Below, piece after piece: positions 1-11,221 of a stretch of DNA of 64,000 bases. Position 1 is the first letter of the stretch. The number at the start of each line of letters is the position of its first letter. The DNA comes from Macrostomum hystrix. Taxonomy: Eukaryota > Platyhelminthes > Macrostomidae. Location: contig CATNEN010000038.1 in the NCBI GenBank assembly GCA_950097015.1, positions 21,948,001-22,012,000 of the forward strand, in the 5' to 3' direction. Both the position numbers and the translations under genes were made by a program. The notes beneath the pieces were generated by a model. It was not told where the DNA came from. It saw only the letters and a list, made by a program, of their open reading frames with translations, and did not search any database.

Positions 1-986
1 TTGCACCGTTCTCGTTTGTGACACATTTCACTTAATTAAAGCGCAGAAATTTATTTTTGTTGTATTTGTCATCATTGTTAATTATTCTCTTATTAAAAAA
101 AAACAAAAATGCACCATTAAATTTTTTTTATTTCACTTTTAATCGTAATTGGATTTTAATTTTCTATATTCAGTTTTTGGCCTTACTTCAGCAACTTTTA
201 TTTTCTCGGAAAATGTTTCTTTAAATACGAGGGCTGTCCCAAAAGTAGTGTTACTTTTGATTATATATTTTGCTCTGATGGTTCAAATGACGTGATTTTA
301 CACAGTCTTATAGCGCCAAGTCTCTTCTTTATATTAATTCAAATCTTTTTTTTCTAACAGACTAAGGAAAGAGAAGTTATCAACGGAAAACTAACAGGAC
401 CTCAACCATAGACTTACAGTAAATCAAAAAGCTATCGGAATTCTACGAAAGACTGAGGACACACTCTTTCAACCAAAATTTCTCAATTTCTCAATCTGCG
501 ACAAAGATATGTCTCTGGAAAAATCATAATGAAGTTATAATTTGAAAGTTGTCTCTGGAAAAGATGGAATGAAATCTTCATGTATCTCCCAGTTGCACTG
601 GTGCAGTAGTCTATGTTCTAATGTTCTAATGCAAACATAATAGTCTATGTTTGCACCGGCACAGAGTGCAAATAAACGAGAACTTTATATTTTAAAATGA
701 AATCGATTCAACATGAAATTGTAACCATTTAACAGTTGCACTTGTGCATGTCGATGTCCGTCCAGATGCACCACTGACGGCGATACACATGGCGCATTGT
801 ATTGACGAAAAGAAATCCTTTAATGTCCCAGCGGAGTAGCGACCGTTGCGCTTTGTCCTCAGCTCAAGAATGAAACTTTTCATTAGAAAGTTCTAATCGG
901 AGAACTTCGAGAACTAATCTGCGCCTTTCAGTACCATAAGCGAGGGTCCACCGTCGGAACACCAGAGCACTTTCTTCGCCGCATTT
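1..986. other. AT-rich stretch, no gene; mariner-like end motif
   Basis: No convincing coding region is visible. At 227-246 the string ACGAGGGCTGTCCCAAAAGT resembles the terminal inverted repeat of Tc1/mariner transposons, but I found no matching opposite end nearby, so it may be a relic or chance. Confidence 0.3.
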
Positions 987-1106
987 CTACTCTTGGAAAG
1001 TAGAAAACATCCAGCGACATTTCTTTAGCGTGTTTGTTGGAACCGTTCCTTCGATGAGTGAACTGACTTCTTCGTCAGTCAGATTGACAAATCTTTCGGT
1101 AGCCAT
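987..1106 (-). pseudogene. Tyrosine-recombinase (Crypton/DUF3504-like) N-terminal remnant
   Basis: Reading down from an ATG at 1106, 39 codons run to a TAG at 987-989. The peptide contains FVNLTDEEVSSLI followed by PTNTLKK, then an aromatic stretch (RWMFSTF). The order 'F-x-x-LTDEE...NTKK...F' is the N-terminal SAM-like region found in Crypton recombinases and in host proteins domesticated from them (ZMYM2/KCTD1 family). The in-frame stop and the absence of a recognisable catalytic domain indicate a dead fragment. The assignment rests on motif memory only. Confidence 0.45.
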
Positions 1107-1434
1107 TTTAACTAGCTAGCTAAGCCAAGCACTCGCGCTGACTCTCTTCTTTTTACGAGCGCGTCTTTCATTTAGCGGTACAGTACCTTAATGCTAGTGT
1201 CTATGGCCATTTTTGCTTTTAGCTTTGTACTTTATGCTATTCAACTGAGGGATAGATACATATAATATTCCCCACTTATTCCAGTGTCTATGGCAATAAA
1301 TGCACTCGTGCATCGCTTATTGACCGCACTCAAGCATTTATTACCCTAGCCCTGGAATAAATGGGGAATATACATTTATGTATATGTATACCATATATAT
1401 ATATGTATACCATATCTCTCACTGGGACTTGGGA

Positions 1435-2752
1435 CTTGGGAGAGGAAGGGAATTGCATTTGTGAGATGAAGGGAATAGCATTTGTGAGAGGAAGGGAATT
1501 GCATTTGTGAGAGGAAGGGAATTGCATTTGTGAGAGAAAGGGAATTGCATTTGTGAGAGGAAGGGAATTGCATTTTTGAGAGGAAGGGAATTGCATTTGT
1601 GAGATGAAGGGAATAGCATTTGTGAGAGGAAGGGAATTGCATTTGTGAGAGGAAGGGAATTGCATTTTTGAGAGGAAGGGAATTGCATTTGTGAGATGAA
1701 GGGAATTGCATTTGTGAGAGGAAGGGAATTGCATTTGTGAGATGAAGGGAATTGCATTTGCGAGATGAAGGGAATAGCATTTGTGAGAGGAAGTGAATAG
1801 CATTTGTGAGATGAAGGGAATTGCATTTGTGAGAGGAAGGGAACTGCATTTGTGAGAGGAAGGGAATTGCATTTGCGAGATGAAGGGAATTGCATTTGTG
1901 AGATGAAGGGAATTGCATTTGTGAGAGGAAGGGAATTGCATTTGTGAGATGAAGGGAATTGCATTTGTGAGAGGAAGGGAACTGCATTTGTGAGAGGAAG
2001 GGAATTGCATTTGCGAGATGAAGGGAATTGCATTTGTGAGAGGAAGGGAATTGCATTTGTGAGATGAAGGGAATTGCATTTGTGAGAGGAAGGGAATAGC
2101 ATTTGTGAGAGGAAGGGAATTGCATTTGTGAGAGGAAGGGAATTGCATTTTTGAGAGGAAGGGAATTGCATTTGTGAGATGAAGGGAATTGCATTTGTGA
2201 GAGGAAGGGAATTGCATTTGTGAGATGAAGGGAATTGCATTTGCGAGATGAAGGGAATAGCATTTGTGAGAGGAAGTGAATAGCATTTGTGAGATGAAGG
2301 GAATTGCATTTGTGAGAGGAAGGGAATTGCATTTGCGAGATGAAGGGAATTGCATTTGTGAGATGAAGGGAATTGCATTTGTGAGAGGAAGGGAATTGCA
2401 TTTGTGAGATGAAGGGAATTGCATTTGTGAGAGGAAGGGAATTGCATTTGTGAGAGGAAGGGAATTGCATTTGCGAGATGAAGGGAATTGCATTTGTGAG
2501 ATGAAGGGAATTGCATTTGTGAGAGGAAGGGAATTGCATTTGTGAGATGAAGGGAATTGCATTTGTGAGAGGAAGGGAACTGCATTTGTGAGAGGAAGGG
2601 AATTGCATTTGCGAGATGAAGGGAATTGCATTTGTGAGATGAAGGGAATTGCATTTGTGAGAGGAAGGGAATAGCATTTGTGAGAGGAAGGGAATTGCAT
2701 TTGCGAGATGAAGGGAATTGCATTTGCGAGATGAAGGGAATTGCATTTGTGA
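1435..2752. repeat. 23-bp minisatellite, about 57 units
   Basis: Near-continuous tandem repeat; the core of the unit is GAAGGGAATTGCATTTGTGA. Variants alternate GAGAGG/GAGATG and ATTGC/ATAGC. Because 23 is not a multiple of 3 and the unit lacks stops on the minus strand, all three minus frames stay open for more than 400 codons. That is an artefact of the repeat, not a gene. Confidence 0.97.
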
Positions 2753-3121
2753 CAATAAGCAGTTGTATTTAATTTTAGTTTTTTGAGTATTGAATGCGAA
2801 AATCCGAGTCACCGTGGACATTTTTTTTGCTTTGCTGCATACAAAAAATATATTTTCAGTAGGCAGGTTTCTTTACTTTGAAAACGCAACTTTATAGTTC
2901 TCTCAGACGGTTGTAAATTTTGACTGGCGCGATGTGTGGAAGAAAACATGGGATATTTTCCCATAACAAGACCCGTCTCTTAACTGCTCTACAGCCGCCT
3001 CAAGCACTGGAAAACAACAATGAACTCGTGCACAAGTTATTCTCGCTAAGTTATCAGAAAAATCTATCTGACGACAATGGACACTAGAGGCATTGAGCTC
3101 GGAACCAACAAAACTGGAGAA
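2753..3121. other. Unique sequence between arrays, nothing recognised
   Basis: No repeat, RNA or coding signature seen; short open frames here look incidental. Confidence 0.5.
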
Positions 3122-3671
3122 CCCGGTGGGACATTTACTATGCGCCCCTCTGTACGCCCCACTATGCGCCCTCCCGCGGGGCGCCGGTGGGGAGGCGTAT
3201 AGTTTGGCCAAGCGCCCCGCCGGCGGGGCGTATAGCCAAACCGGTGGGATTCACGCCGGTGGGAGGTGGGTGAGAAGGGTAAATTAAATTCGGGGCATAT
3301 CCTCAAAGTCTACTGTTAGTAGGCTGCGCTGTATTTTTTAAGCTTTGACTTTCCAGGTTAATAAGTTCGAGTGGAAATCATTTGAAATCATGAAACCAAC
3401 TCAGTCGTGTAGGAAATCATTTCTAGATTGATTTTCAATTGAATCCCACTCGATAAAGTGTGCTCAAATCTATTGGGACACCGATGACAGCCATATACTG
3501 CTGACATAGTCAGAGTCAAGATAAAATTTTCTAGGTGACTTTCCAGGTTAATAAGTTCGAGTGGAAATCATTTGAAATCATGAAACCAACTCAGTCGTGT
3601 AGGAAATCATTTCTAGATTGATTTTCAATTGAATCCCACTCGATAAAGTGTGCTCAAATCTATTGGGACAC
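3122..3671 (+). mobile_element. GC-hairpin head plus 190-bp satellite element, left copy
   Basis: Positions 3122-3290 are a GC-rich head with nested palindromes, including a perfect CGCCCCGCC/GGCGGGGCG hairpin flanked by TTTGGC and GCCAAA arms. A conserved spacer (about 3290-3347) follows, then 1.7 units of a 190-bp satellite that starts GACTTTCCAGG at 3348 and 3538. The second unit is cut at 3671 by a 20-bp minisatellite. The same head, spacer and satellite occur inverted at 17,681-18,876. The architecture (structured end, tandem internal repeats) recalls non-autonomous Helitron/Helentron derivatives, but no ends or coding region prove a class. Confidence 0.75.
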
Positions 3672-3995
3672 CGAGCAGTAGGGTGAGAGGGAGAGCAGTA
3701 GGGTGAGAGGGAGATCAGTAGGGTGAGAGGGAGAGCAGTAGGGTGAGAGGGAGAGCAGTAGGGTGAGAGTGAGAGCAGTAGGGTGAGAGGGAGATCAGTA
3801 GGGTGAGAGGGAGAGCAGTAGGGTGAGAGGGAGAGCAGTAGGGTGAGAGGGAGAGCAGTAGGGTGAGAGGGAGATCAGTAGGGTGAGAGGGAGAGCAGTA
3901 GGGTGAGAGGGAGAGCAGTAGGGTTAGAGGGAGAGCAGTAGGGTGAGAGTGAGAGCAGTAGGGTGAGAGGGAGATCAGTAGAGTGAGAGGAAGTG
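3672..3995. repeat. 20-bp minisatellite, about 16 units
   Basis: Tandem copies of GAGCAGTAGGGTGAGAGGGA with single-base variants (GATCAG, AGAGTG). It abuts the truncated satellite exactly at the shared CACCGA. Confidence 0.95.
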
Positions 3996-4174
3996 TGGTA
4001 GTTAGATGCAGTAGATTTCGCAGGAATCCGAGTTGAGTTGTATTTACGAATGTTCCCAGGTGTACAGGGAAGTCAGTTATTTAAAGTTTTAATTAATTTT
4101 ATTAATGCCATTAATGACATGATAAGTCAGAGAGAGATCAAAGAAAACAATTTAAATTTTTAGTTTCGCATTAG

Positions 4175-4285
4175 TTCCGCTCCTGCCCCAGCAGCTCCGC
4201 TCCTGCCCAGCAGCTCCGCTCCTGCCCAGTAGCTCCGCTCCTGCCCAGCAGCTCCGCTCCTGCCCCAGCAGCTCCGCTCGCCACG
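4175..4285. repeat. 19-bp minisatellite, about 5 units
   Basis: Repeats of CAGCAGCTCCGCTCCTGCC, with CCCAG/CCAG length variants. The flanks (3996-4174 and 4286-4650) show no gene. Confidence 0.85.
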
Positions 4286-4650
4286 CTGCCCCCTCCCTCC
4301 TGACCATGTACTTTTCATACGTATGTTTCATTTTGTTGTATGCACGCCGTATATATAAAGCGGCAATCACTTTAAATAAATAAAATTGAACATGCTCATG
4401 TAAATTTTCTATTCGTCACCGCTATAAATGGTTTACGAATATGTCTCTTCTAGTCTCATTGAATACTTTTGACGCAGCTAAAGGTACAGATTTTTTATCA
4501 ATTTCAAAGCGAATCGGTCGCACAGAGCAGCATTATTCCTGAATATGCTGAATATGCATATGAAACATGTTATAAAGCGCATTCAGAAAGGGAAAAGCCA
4601 TGATTGAAAAGACGAGTAACGGAACTACAGACATCATTTATATTGCAATG

Positions 4651-4713
4651 TTTTAGACTGAGAGTGTCATCATCCAAAGACAGTACGGTATACGTTTTTA
4701 AGTAAATACAAAG
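4651..4713 (+). repeat. 63-bp direct repeat, left flank of purine array
   Basis: The 63 bases beginning TTTTAGACTGAGAGTGTCAT recur at 6622-6684 with three mismatches, bracketing the intervening purine-rich array. Confidence 0.9.
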
Positions 4714-6621
4714 ATATACAATGAGATATAGAGAGACATGGAGAGAGATGGAGAGATATAGAGAGATATGGTGAGATATAGAAAGAGGTGAGATATAGAG
4801 AGAGATGGTGAGATATAGAGAGAGGTGAGATTTAGAGAGAGGTGAGATTTAGAGAGAGATGGAGAGATTTAGAGAGATGGAGAGAGATGGTGAGATTTAG
4901 AGAGATGGAGAGATTTAGAGAGAGGGAGAGATTTAGAGAGAGGGAGAGATTTAGAGAGAGATGAATAGATTTAGAGAGATTTAGAGAGAGATGGAGAGAT
5001 TTAGAGAGAGATGAAGAGAGATAGTGAGATTTAGAGAGAGGTGGAGAGATTTAGAGAGAGATGAAGAGATTTAGAGAGAGGGAGAGATTTAGAGAGAGAT
5101 AAAGAGATTTAGAGAGATGGAGAGAGATGGTGAGATTTAGAGAGATGTGGAGAGATTTAGAGAGATGTGGAGAGATTTAGAGAGATGGTGAGATTTAGAG
5201 AGATGGTGAGATTTAGAGAGATGTGGAGAGATTTAGAGAGAGATAAAGAGATTTAGAGAGAGGGAGAGATTTAGAGAGAGATAAAGAGATTTAGAGAGAG
5301 ATGGAGAGAGATGGTGAGATTTAGAGAGATGTGGAGAGATTTAGAGAGATGTGGAGAGATTTAGAGAGATGGTGAGATTTAGAGAGATGGTGAGATTTAG
5401 AGAGATGTGGAGAGATTTAGAGAGAGATAAAGAGATTTAGAGAGAGATGGAGAGAGATAGTGAGATTTAGAGAGAGGTGGAGAGATTTAGAGAGAGATGA
5501 AGAGACTTAGAGAGAGGGAGAGATTTAGAGAGAGATAAAGAGATTTAGAGAGAGATGAAGAGATTTAGAGAGAGGGAGAGATTTAGAGAGAGATAAAGAG
5601 ATTTAGAGAGAGATGAATAGATTTAGAGAGATGGAGAGATTTAGAGAGAGATGAAGAGATTTAGAGAGATGGAGAGAGATGGTGAGATTTAGAGAGAGGT
5701 GGAGAGAGATGAAGAGATTTAGAGAGAGATGAATAGATTTAGAGAGATGGAGAGATTTAGAGAGATTTAGAGAGAGATGGAGAGATTTAGAGAGAGATGA
5801 AGAGATTTAGAGAGATGGAGAGAGATGGTGAGATTTAGAGAGAGATGGAGAGAGATGAAGAGATTTAGAGAGAGGGAGAGATTTAGAGAGAGATAAAGAG
5901 ATTTAGAGAGAGATGAATAGATTTAGAGAGATGGAGAGATTTAGAGAGAGATGAAGAGATTTAGAGAGATGGAGAGAGATGGTGAGATTTAGAGAGAGGT
6001 GGAGAGAGATGAAGAGATTTAGAGAGAGATGAATAGATTTAGAGAGATGGAGAGATTTAGAGAGATTTAGAGAGAGATGGAGAGATTTAGAGAGAGATGA
6101 AGAGATTTAGAGAGATGGAGAGAGATGGTGAGATTTAGAGAGAGATGGAGAGAGATGAAGAGATTTAGAGAGAGGGAGAGATTTAGAGAGATGGAGAGAT
6201 TTAGAGAGAGATGAATAGATTTAGAGAGATGGAGAGATTTAGAGAGAGATGAATAGATTTAGAGAGATGGAGAGATTTAGAGAGAGATGAATAGATTTAG
6301 AGAGATGGAGAGATTTAGAGAGAGATGAATAGATTTAGAGAGATGGAGAGATTTAGAGAGAGGGAGAGATTTAGAGAGAGATGAATAGATTTAGAGAGAT
6401 GGAGAGATTTAGAGAGAGATGGAGAGATTTAGAGAGAGATGAAGAGATTTAGAGAGAGGTGGAGAGAGATGAAGAGATTTAGAGAGAGATGGAGAGAGAT
6501 AGTGAGATTTAGAGAGAGATGGAGAGATATAGAGAGAGATAGAGCGATATAGAGAGAGATGGAGAGATTTAGAGAGATGGAGAGAGATGGTGAGATATAG
6601 AGAGATGGTGGAGAGAGAGAG
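4714..6621. repeat. 1.9-kb purine-rich degenerate array
   Basis: Irregular repeats of GAGATTTAGAGAGA and GATGGAGAGA. The plus strand is almost pure A/G with isolated T residues. Longer blocks of about 120 bp also repeat (for example around 5880-6000). No coding content. Confidence 0.95.
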
Positions 6622-6684
6622 TTTTAGACTTAGAGTGTCATCATGCAAAGGCAGTACGGTATACGTTTTTAAGTAAATACAAAG
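6622..6684 (+). repeat. 63-bp direct repeat, right flank of purine array
   Basis: Partner of 4651-4713; the copies end at the same AAATACAAAG. Confidence 0.9.
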
Positions 6685-6699
6685 CACGAAAATTAGTCC

Positions 6700-6830
6700 A
6701 CATTTTGTCCCTGTCAAGCCACCTGCGCGCCAGTCAGTCGTCCTAGTTGTGCCAACTCCGCCAGTCGTCCCTGTCATGCCACCTGCGCCAGTTGTCCCTG
6801 TCATGCCACCTCCGCCAGTCGACCATGTCG
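6700..6830. repeat. Short imperfect array (CCACCTGCGCCAGT-type)
   Basis: Three to four degenerate copies of a unit of about 27 bp containing CCACCTGCGCCAGT and CCCTGTCATG. Confidence 0.7.
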
Positions 6831-6973
6831 TCGCGTAACCGGCTGACTGGTTTGCTGGAGAAATTGGAAAGTATGCACGACTAGTTGTATGTGCAAGGTT
6901 TACTGTAAAATTACATGTTTACATACACATGTACATCAATGCAGAGAATAGAGATCGAGTGAGATAGAATCCA

Positions 6974-7111
6974 GATGTATATGGATTGAGGTACATTAGA
7001 TTTGAGATTGTAAACGAGATGAAGCAAAGATATGAGATATGAGATGTATATGGATTGAGGTACATAATATTTGAGATTGTAAACGAGATGAAGCAAAGAT
7101 ATGAGATATGA
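6974..7111 (+). repeat. Tandem duplication of a 69-bp unit
   Basis: Two adjacent near-identical copies starting GATGTATATGGATTGAGG at 6974 and 7043. Confidence 0.9.
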
Positions 7112-7129
7112 GGGTTCTTGATGATGAGA

Positions 7130-7265
7130 ACCTAAGATAATCGATGGATAATCGATGGATTAAAATCTAGGATGAGAATCTAGAATGATAATCTAGAATG
7201 ATAATCTAGGATGAGAATTTAAGATAATCGATGAATGAGAATCTAGGATGAGAATCTAGGATGAG
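7130..7265. repeat. Degenerate 12-13 bp array (AATCTAGGATGAG)
   Basis: About ten loose copies of AATCTAGGATGAG and GATAATCGATGG run up to the stop codon of the neighbouring minus-strand frame. Confidence 0.75.
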
Positions 7266-7269
7266 ACTT

Positions 7270-7635
7270 TTAAACAGCAAAAATGTAACTTACAACACAC
7301 TGAAACTCGCGTCGCACCCGCCGCATATCTTCAGCGTTGAGCACCCTCGGTTTCAATTGCCGAATTATTTCGACAATTGTCCGTTTCTTCTGAATCAGCT
7401 TGCGGACAAAGCTTAGGCTGGGTGGCTCCAGAGTGTCATCCATGTATACCTGGAGGACTTCAGCAGCGTAGACACAGCCTGCATATTTGGCCGTGCAGTG
7501 CCACCTCTCTTCACTGTCTCTTAACAGTGACAACTCAGTTACTGTCAGACTTTTCAACTTTTCACATTCAACTAAATCACTTTCCTCAATTTCGATAACC
7601 TGCCTGTCGGCCTCGAATACGATCAAGAACTTCAT
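7270..7635 (-). CDS. Small accessory protein of a tnp2-like transposon (putative)
   Basis: A 121-residue frame from an ATG at 7635. It begins MKFLIVFEADRQVIEI and contains a central W-H-C-T-A-K-Y-A-G-C-V-Y-A-A-E segment followed by a basic C-terminal half. In invertebrate genomes, short proteins starting with a 'K-F-hydrophobic-V-F' strand and a conserved W commonly accompany tnp2-like transposase genes (general recollection, not a search). It is divergently oriented to the transposase at 7979/8167, sharing the intervening 350-550 bp as a likely bidirectional promoter. The function is unknown to me. It could be an independent host exon, but the clean ATG-to-stop frame and the position favour a transposon accessory gene. 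Confidence 0.55.
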   Translation of the reverse strand: MKFLIVFEADRQVIEIEESDLVECEKLKSLTVTELSLLRDSEERWHCTAKYAGCVYAAEVLQVYMDDTLEPPSLSFVRKLIQKKRTIVEIIRQLKPRVLNAEDMRRVRREFQCVVSYIFAV

Positions 7636-7870
7636 GGTTGCTTCAAAAGTTTGAAACTTTGAGAACGACAGGAGGTTAGGGGAGTGTAAAGATAAGCTAG
7701 AGCTTTAATATATGTCAGATCAAACTGCACGGCCCAGACAGTGGGAAGGCTCGTCGCGCGCTCATTGGTTAGTTATGAAAAATCCTCAACCACCGATAGC
7801 TACCGATTGTGCCATTGGCGCCGAATAGCTTCCGAATATTCGTATTGCAGCAGTTAAAAGTGCGTTAAAA

Positions 7871-7975
7871 GTGAGACTAAGACTACGACTAATACTAAGA
7901 CTGAGTCTGCGACTAAGACTAATACTGAGACTAAGACTAATACTAATATTAAGCCCAAGACTAAGACTAAGACAA
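7871..7975. repeat. AGACTAAGACTA-type short array
   Basis: Degenerate hexamer/dodecamer repeats (AGACTAAGACTA, AATACTAAGACTG) just upstream of the transposase. Confidence 0.8.
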
Positions 7976-7978
7976 AAC

Positions 7979-9961
7979 ATGCATGGCATGTCGAGCAGGA
8001 GTATTAGGAGAGAGACAAACAAGAGCTTGTTGGCCATGTTTAGAGAAGAAGCTGAGAGTGAGAGGCCCAGCAGTGTCCCCTCAGCCAGTGGGCAGTCGGC
8101 AGTGGAGGGCAGTGGAGGGCAGTGGAGGGCAGTGGAGGGCAGTCGGCAAGTCAAGGCGATGTGGACATGGAGACGGAAGAAGATTTTAGTAGGGTAGAAT
8201 TCGACGAGTTTGAGCAGGAAACTCAAAGCGATGACGACATGGACAGCGAAAAGGATGAAGACAATCGGCCCTTGGAGGTAAGGCTACAGGCACTCCTTGT
8301 TTTGTTCTTTTCTACATACAACATTCCCCGTGACGCCATGGCTTTCCTACTTGCGGGTTTACGCGACATTGGTTTGCCTGTCACAAAATCTTACAAAACA
8401 TTTGAACGCCTGGCCAGAGAAAACTGTCCTACTGGTGACTTGGTGGCCATGGGAGACGGGCACTTTCGTTATATTTCTATTCTGGAGAATCTGCAGCAAC
8501 TACTTTCGAAGAATTTGTTGACACTGCGACCAGAAAATTTGCTGCATGAAGGTTCAACCAAGTGTTACAAGTTCGACGCATTTCTAAACAGTGACGGACT
8601 TCCCCTCTATCGATCCAGTACGATTAGTCTATGGCCACTCCTAATGAAAATTAAATCCGCATTCGCTAAGCCTTTTCCAGTGGCTGTTTGGGCCGGCACT
8701 TCGAAAGCCACCAGTACAGGAGTACCTGCAACAGTTTTGCCAAGAGGCAAAAAACTTTCTGTCTGGTCCAGTCAAAATCAGTGAGAAAATCAGCATCATG
8801 TTCTCCACTATTTATTTTGTCTGCGACACCCCTGCCCGCAGTTTTTTAATGTGCACTCTGGGTCACACAAGCTACTTAGGATGCAGTTACTGTCGAGCTG
8901 TGGGCTTGCGTGCTGAAGGCAGAGTGACATTTTCCGTAACTGCTGGCCAGAATAGATGTGGGGAAGCGTACCGATCCCTAGTAGAGAACAACCAGAAAAA
9001 AGACGCCACAGGAGCGGTCATCAAGTCACCACTGTTGGACCTGCCCAACATTGACTTCGTCAACTGTTTTCCTCTGGATTTTCAACATGCCGTTTGTCTG
9101 GGAGCAGTAAGGAAGTTAATGCACTTGTATTTTGGAGAAGGAGGCTGCCGCTTTAGTCGCAGGAATATGAAGTCTTTGTCGGACATCATTGCCGGTATTG
9201 CCAGCTGGACTCCGTCTAATTTCCAGAGAAGACCTCGCCGCATAGATAAGTGTCTTAACCATTTTAAGGCGACAGAGTTCAGACAAATTATTCTTTACCT
9301 GGGACCAATAATTTTTAAGGGATATGTTAAGGAACAGTTTTACAAAAATTTTCTTCTACTGCACTTCGCCGTATACTGCTATTCCACGGAAAGGTATGCT
9401 AATCTATGGGATTCAGCGAAAAGCTGCATCGAGGTATTTGTCGAACAGATGTCAAAGATATTTGGCCAAAAATCAATTAGCTACAATATTCATGCACTTC
9501 TTCACCTCGACCAGTTTTTTAGAAGGCTAGGTAACTTAAATAATTTTAGTACATTTCCATTCGAAAGCTATCTGGGAGCAATCAAGAGAAGGGTCAAAGT
9601 CACCAGGCATGTCGCCGCTCATTCAGTTTGTCAAGTACTACAAGTACGAAATATGTACCTCAGCCAGCCAGCAGAAACAACTATAGAATTCAGCACGAAG
9701 AAGGGTGACAATTGCTGCTTCGTTGGGACGGCATGCATTCATATTGATGAAGTTAAACCGGACGGCATGGTAAGTGGCAGAGTGCTCCAGGAATTCGACA
9801 ATGTCTACAACTATCCTTACGACTCTCTGGCACTTGGGATTGGAGTTTACCGCCTAACATCCGAAATCGCAACTGGCCGCCCAGGGCAAAAATGTTGGCT
9901 GCTTCCGAAAGCTCTTAGTAGACCGGCCCAAAATGACGACTTTTTTACGTCATTCCGCTAA
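7979..9961 (+). pseudogene. tnp2-like (CACTA/EnSpm-type) transposase, frameshifted
   Basis: The core frame opens at an ATG near 8167 after an acidic N-terminus and runs to 8784. The homologous sequence continues in another frame from about 8708 (SKPPVQEYLQQF) to 9961, so one extra base near g8707 splits the gene. Recognisable family motifs, in order, are DGLPLYRSS-x3-LWPLL, a C-x2-C pair (GCSYC), a YNIHALLHL segment and FESYLGAIKR, typical of animal tnp2/Transposase_21-like proteins. An upstream frame from ATG 7979 (NKSLLAMFREEAESERPSS) looks like the true N-terminus. It is out of register by an amount that one further unit of the 10-bp repeat at 8101-8141 would correct. Total about 600 residues. 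Terminal inverted repeats were not found. The family is fairly sure; the superfamily name is less so. Confidence 0.7.
8101..8141. repeat. 10-bp tandem repeat x4 inside transposase N-terminus
   Basis: Four copies of AGTGGAGGGC. A 10-bp unit shifts frame by one per copy, and the apparent coding frame changes across it. Confidence 0.9.
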
Positions 9962-10418
9962 CGGGACAGGAAAGCTAGCCTTGTTTATCCCCTTCTACGA
10001 GTGCCACATGTTCATAAATTTTCTTATCTACTCTACACAACTCTAAACTTGGATTTGGGTTTAGCAAACAGGAAACTTTGCAAATTGTTCAGGACAGGTT
10101 TGCGCCCTTATCGACGTGAGGAGAGATAAGGAGCAAATAGTGGGAACTTGAGCCCTAGGCAGAATCCACCCACCTACGAGTATGTTGACAAAACGGCCGC
10201 CGATTTTCTGCTTCCCAAATTCGCTTGCAACTCAGACGAGCCGACCAGGGACCACAACAGACGGAGATAAGCTGAAGGGCGTTTGGTCTGGCGTGCAATA
10301 AGAAATAGGTTACTTTGTTTACCCTTGACTTTGACTTGACTTGCCTCTGGGGTGGGGCAAGGTAGCAACTTAAAATCCACTATTCTATGGAAATTCGAAG
10401 CAGATAAGACAAGTGTCC
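9962..10418. other. Downstream of transposase, nothing recognised
   Basis: Probably transposon 3' region and flank. No terminal repeat matching the 5' side was found by eye. Confidence 0.4.
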
Positions 10419-10488
10419 CCTGACTAGCTGAGTTGGCAAATAACAGTTACAGGCCTGTAACTGTTATTTGCCAACTCAACTAGTCAGG
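10419..10488. repeat. 70-bp near-perfect palindrome
   Basis: Two 35-base arms meet with no spacer at CAGG/CCTG (10453/10454). The outer ends are CCTGACTAG and CTAGTCAGG, and only one position (c at 10428) breaks the symmetry. It could form a cruciform or foldback. Confidence 0.97.
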
Positions 10489-11221
10489 ATTTTTGCTATT
10501 TGTTACAGACATACATTTTACTGGACATAAAAAATTATCCCGTTCACAGAACTGGGTGTATGTATACTCCATTTCTTTTGGCATCATCGCATCTTAAAAT
10601 TGTACAAAAAGCACAAAAAAATTACAAATCGTTTGTCTTGGCTAAGCTGTATATATTAGACATACAATTTATCCTGTTCATACAATTGTGTCATGATAAA
10701 CTCCCGCATCATTACATCTGAAAAATAGACAGAAAAAACAATAAATTACTTTCCACATGCCCGCACACCTAGCACCTAGCACCGTAGCAAGTACCTGCAC
10801 TGTTCTTTTCGACATTCTTTTTAAACCAATATTTTACATGCGATAGTGGCTTCGACTTGGTTCTTCAGCAGCAAGCATAATTAAATAAACAAGTGATATC
10901 ACTTGGCCATAATAAGCAAAGGAAATTATAAAAAAACTAGTCTCGGGTAATCAACACCACTTCATAATTCCGAAATGTTCTCAAGAGCATAGGCTATATG
11001 CTTGCTGCTGCGGCAGGGAAGGGCCTCTTTCTCGGTTAACAAAAGACCCTGACGAACAAACCAAGAAAGGAAGCTGACTAATATTTAATTCCCTAAATTG
11101 CAGTCATGCCTCCGAGCCACGACGAGAAGGAATTGAAAAAATTCTGGAAGCTATCAATGTCAAAAGGCCTAGCTTCCGAAAAAAGTACATTTTTAAACGA
11201 AAAACAAGTTATTGTCTATAT
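10489..11221. other. AT-rich unique sequence, no gene seen
   Basis: Contains two loosely similar stretches (around 10,500-10,560 and 10,655-10,720) but no coding or RNA signature. Confidence 0.4.

Noticed and set aside
1330-2821. Very long minus-strand open frames with 23-residue repeats
   Set aside because: All three frames are open because the 23-bp minisatellite unit lacks stops and is not a multiple of 3; no codon-level constraint, signal or domain.
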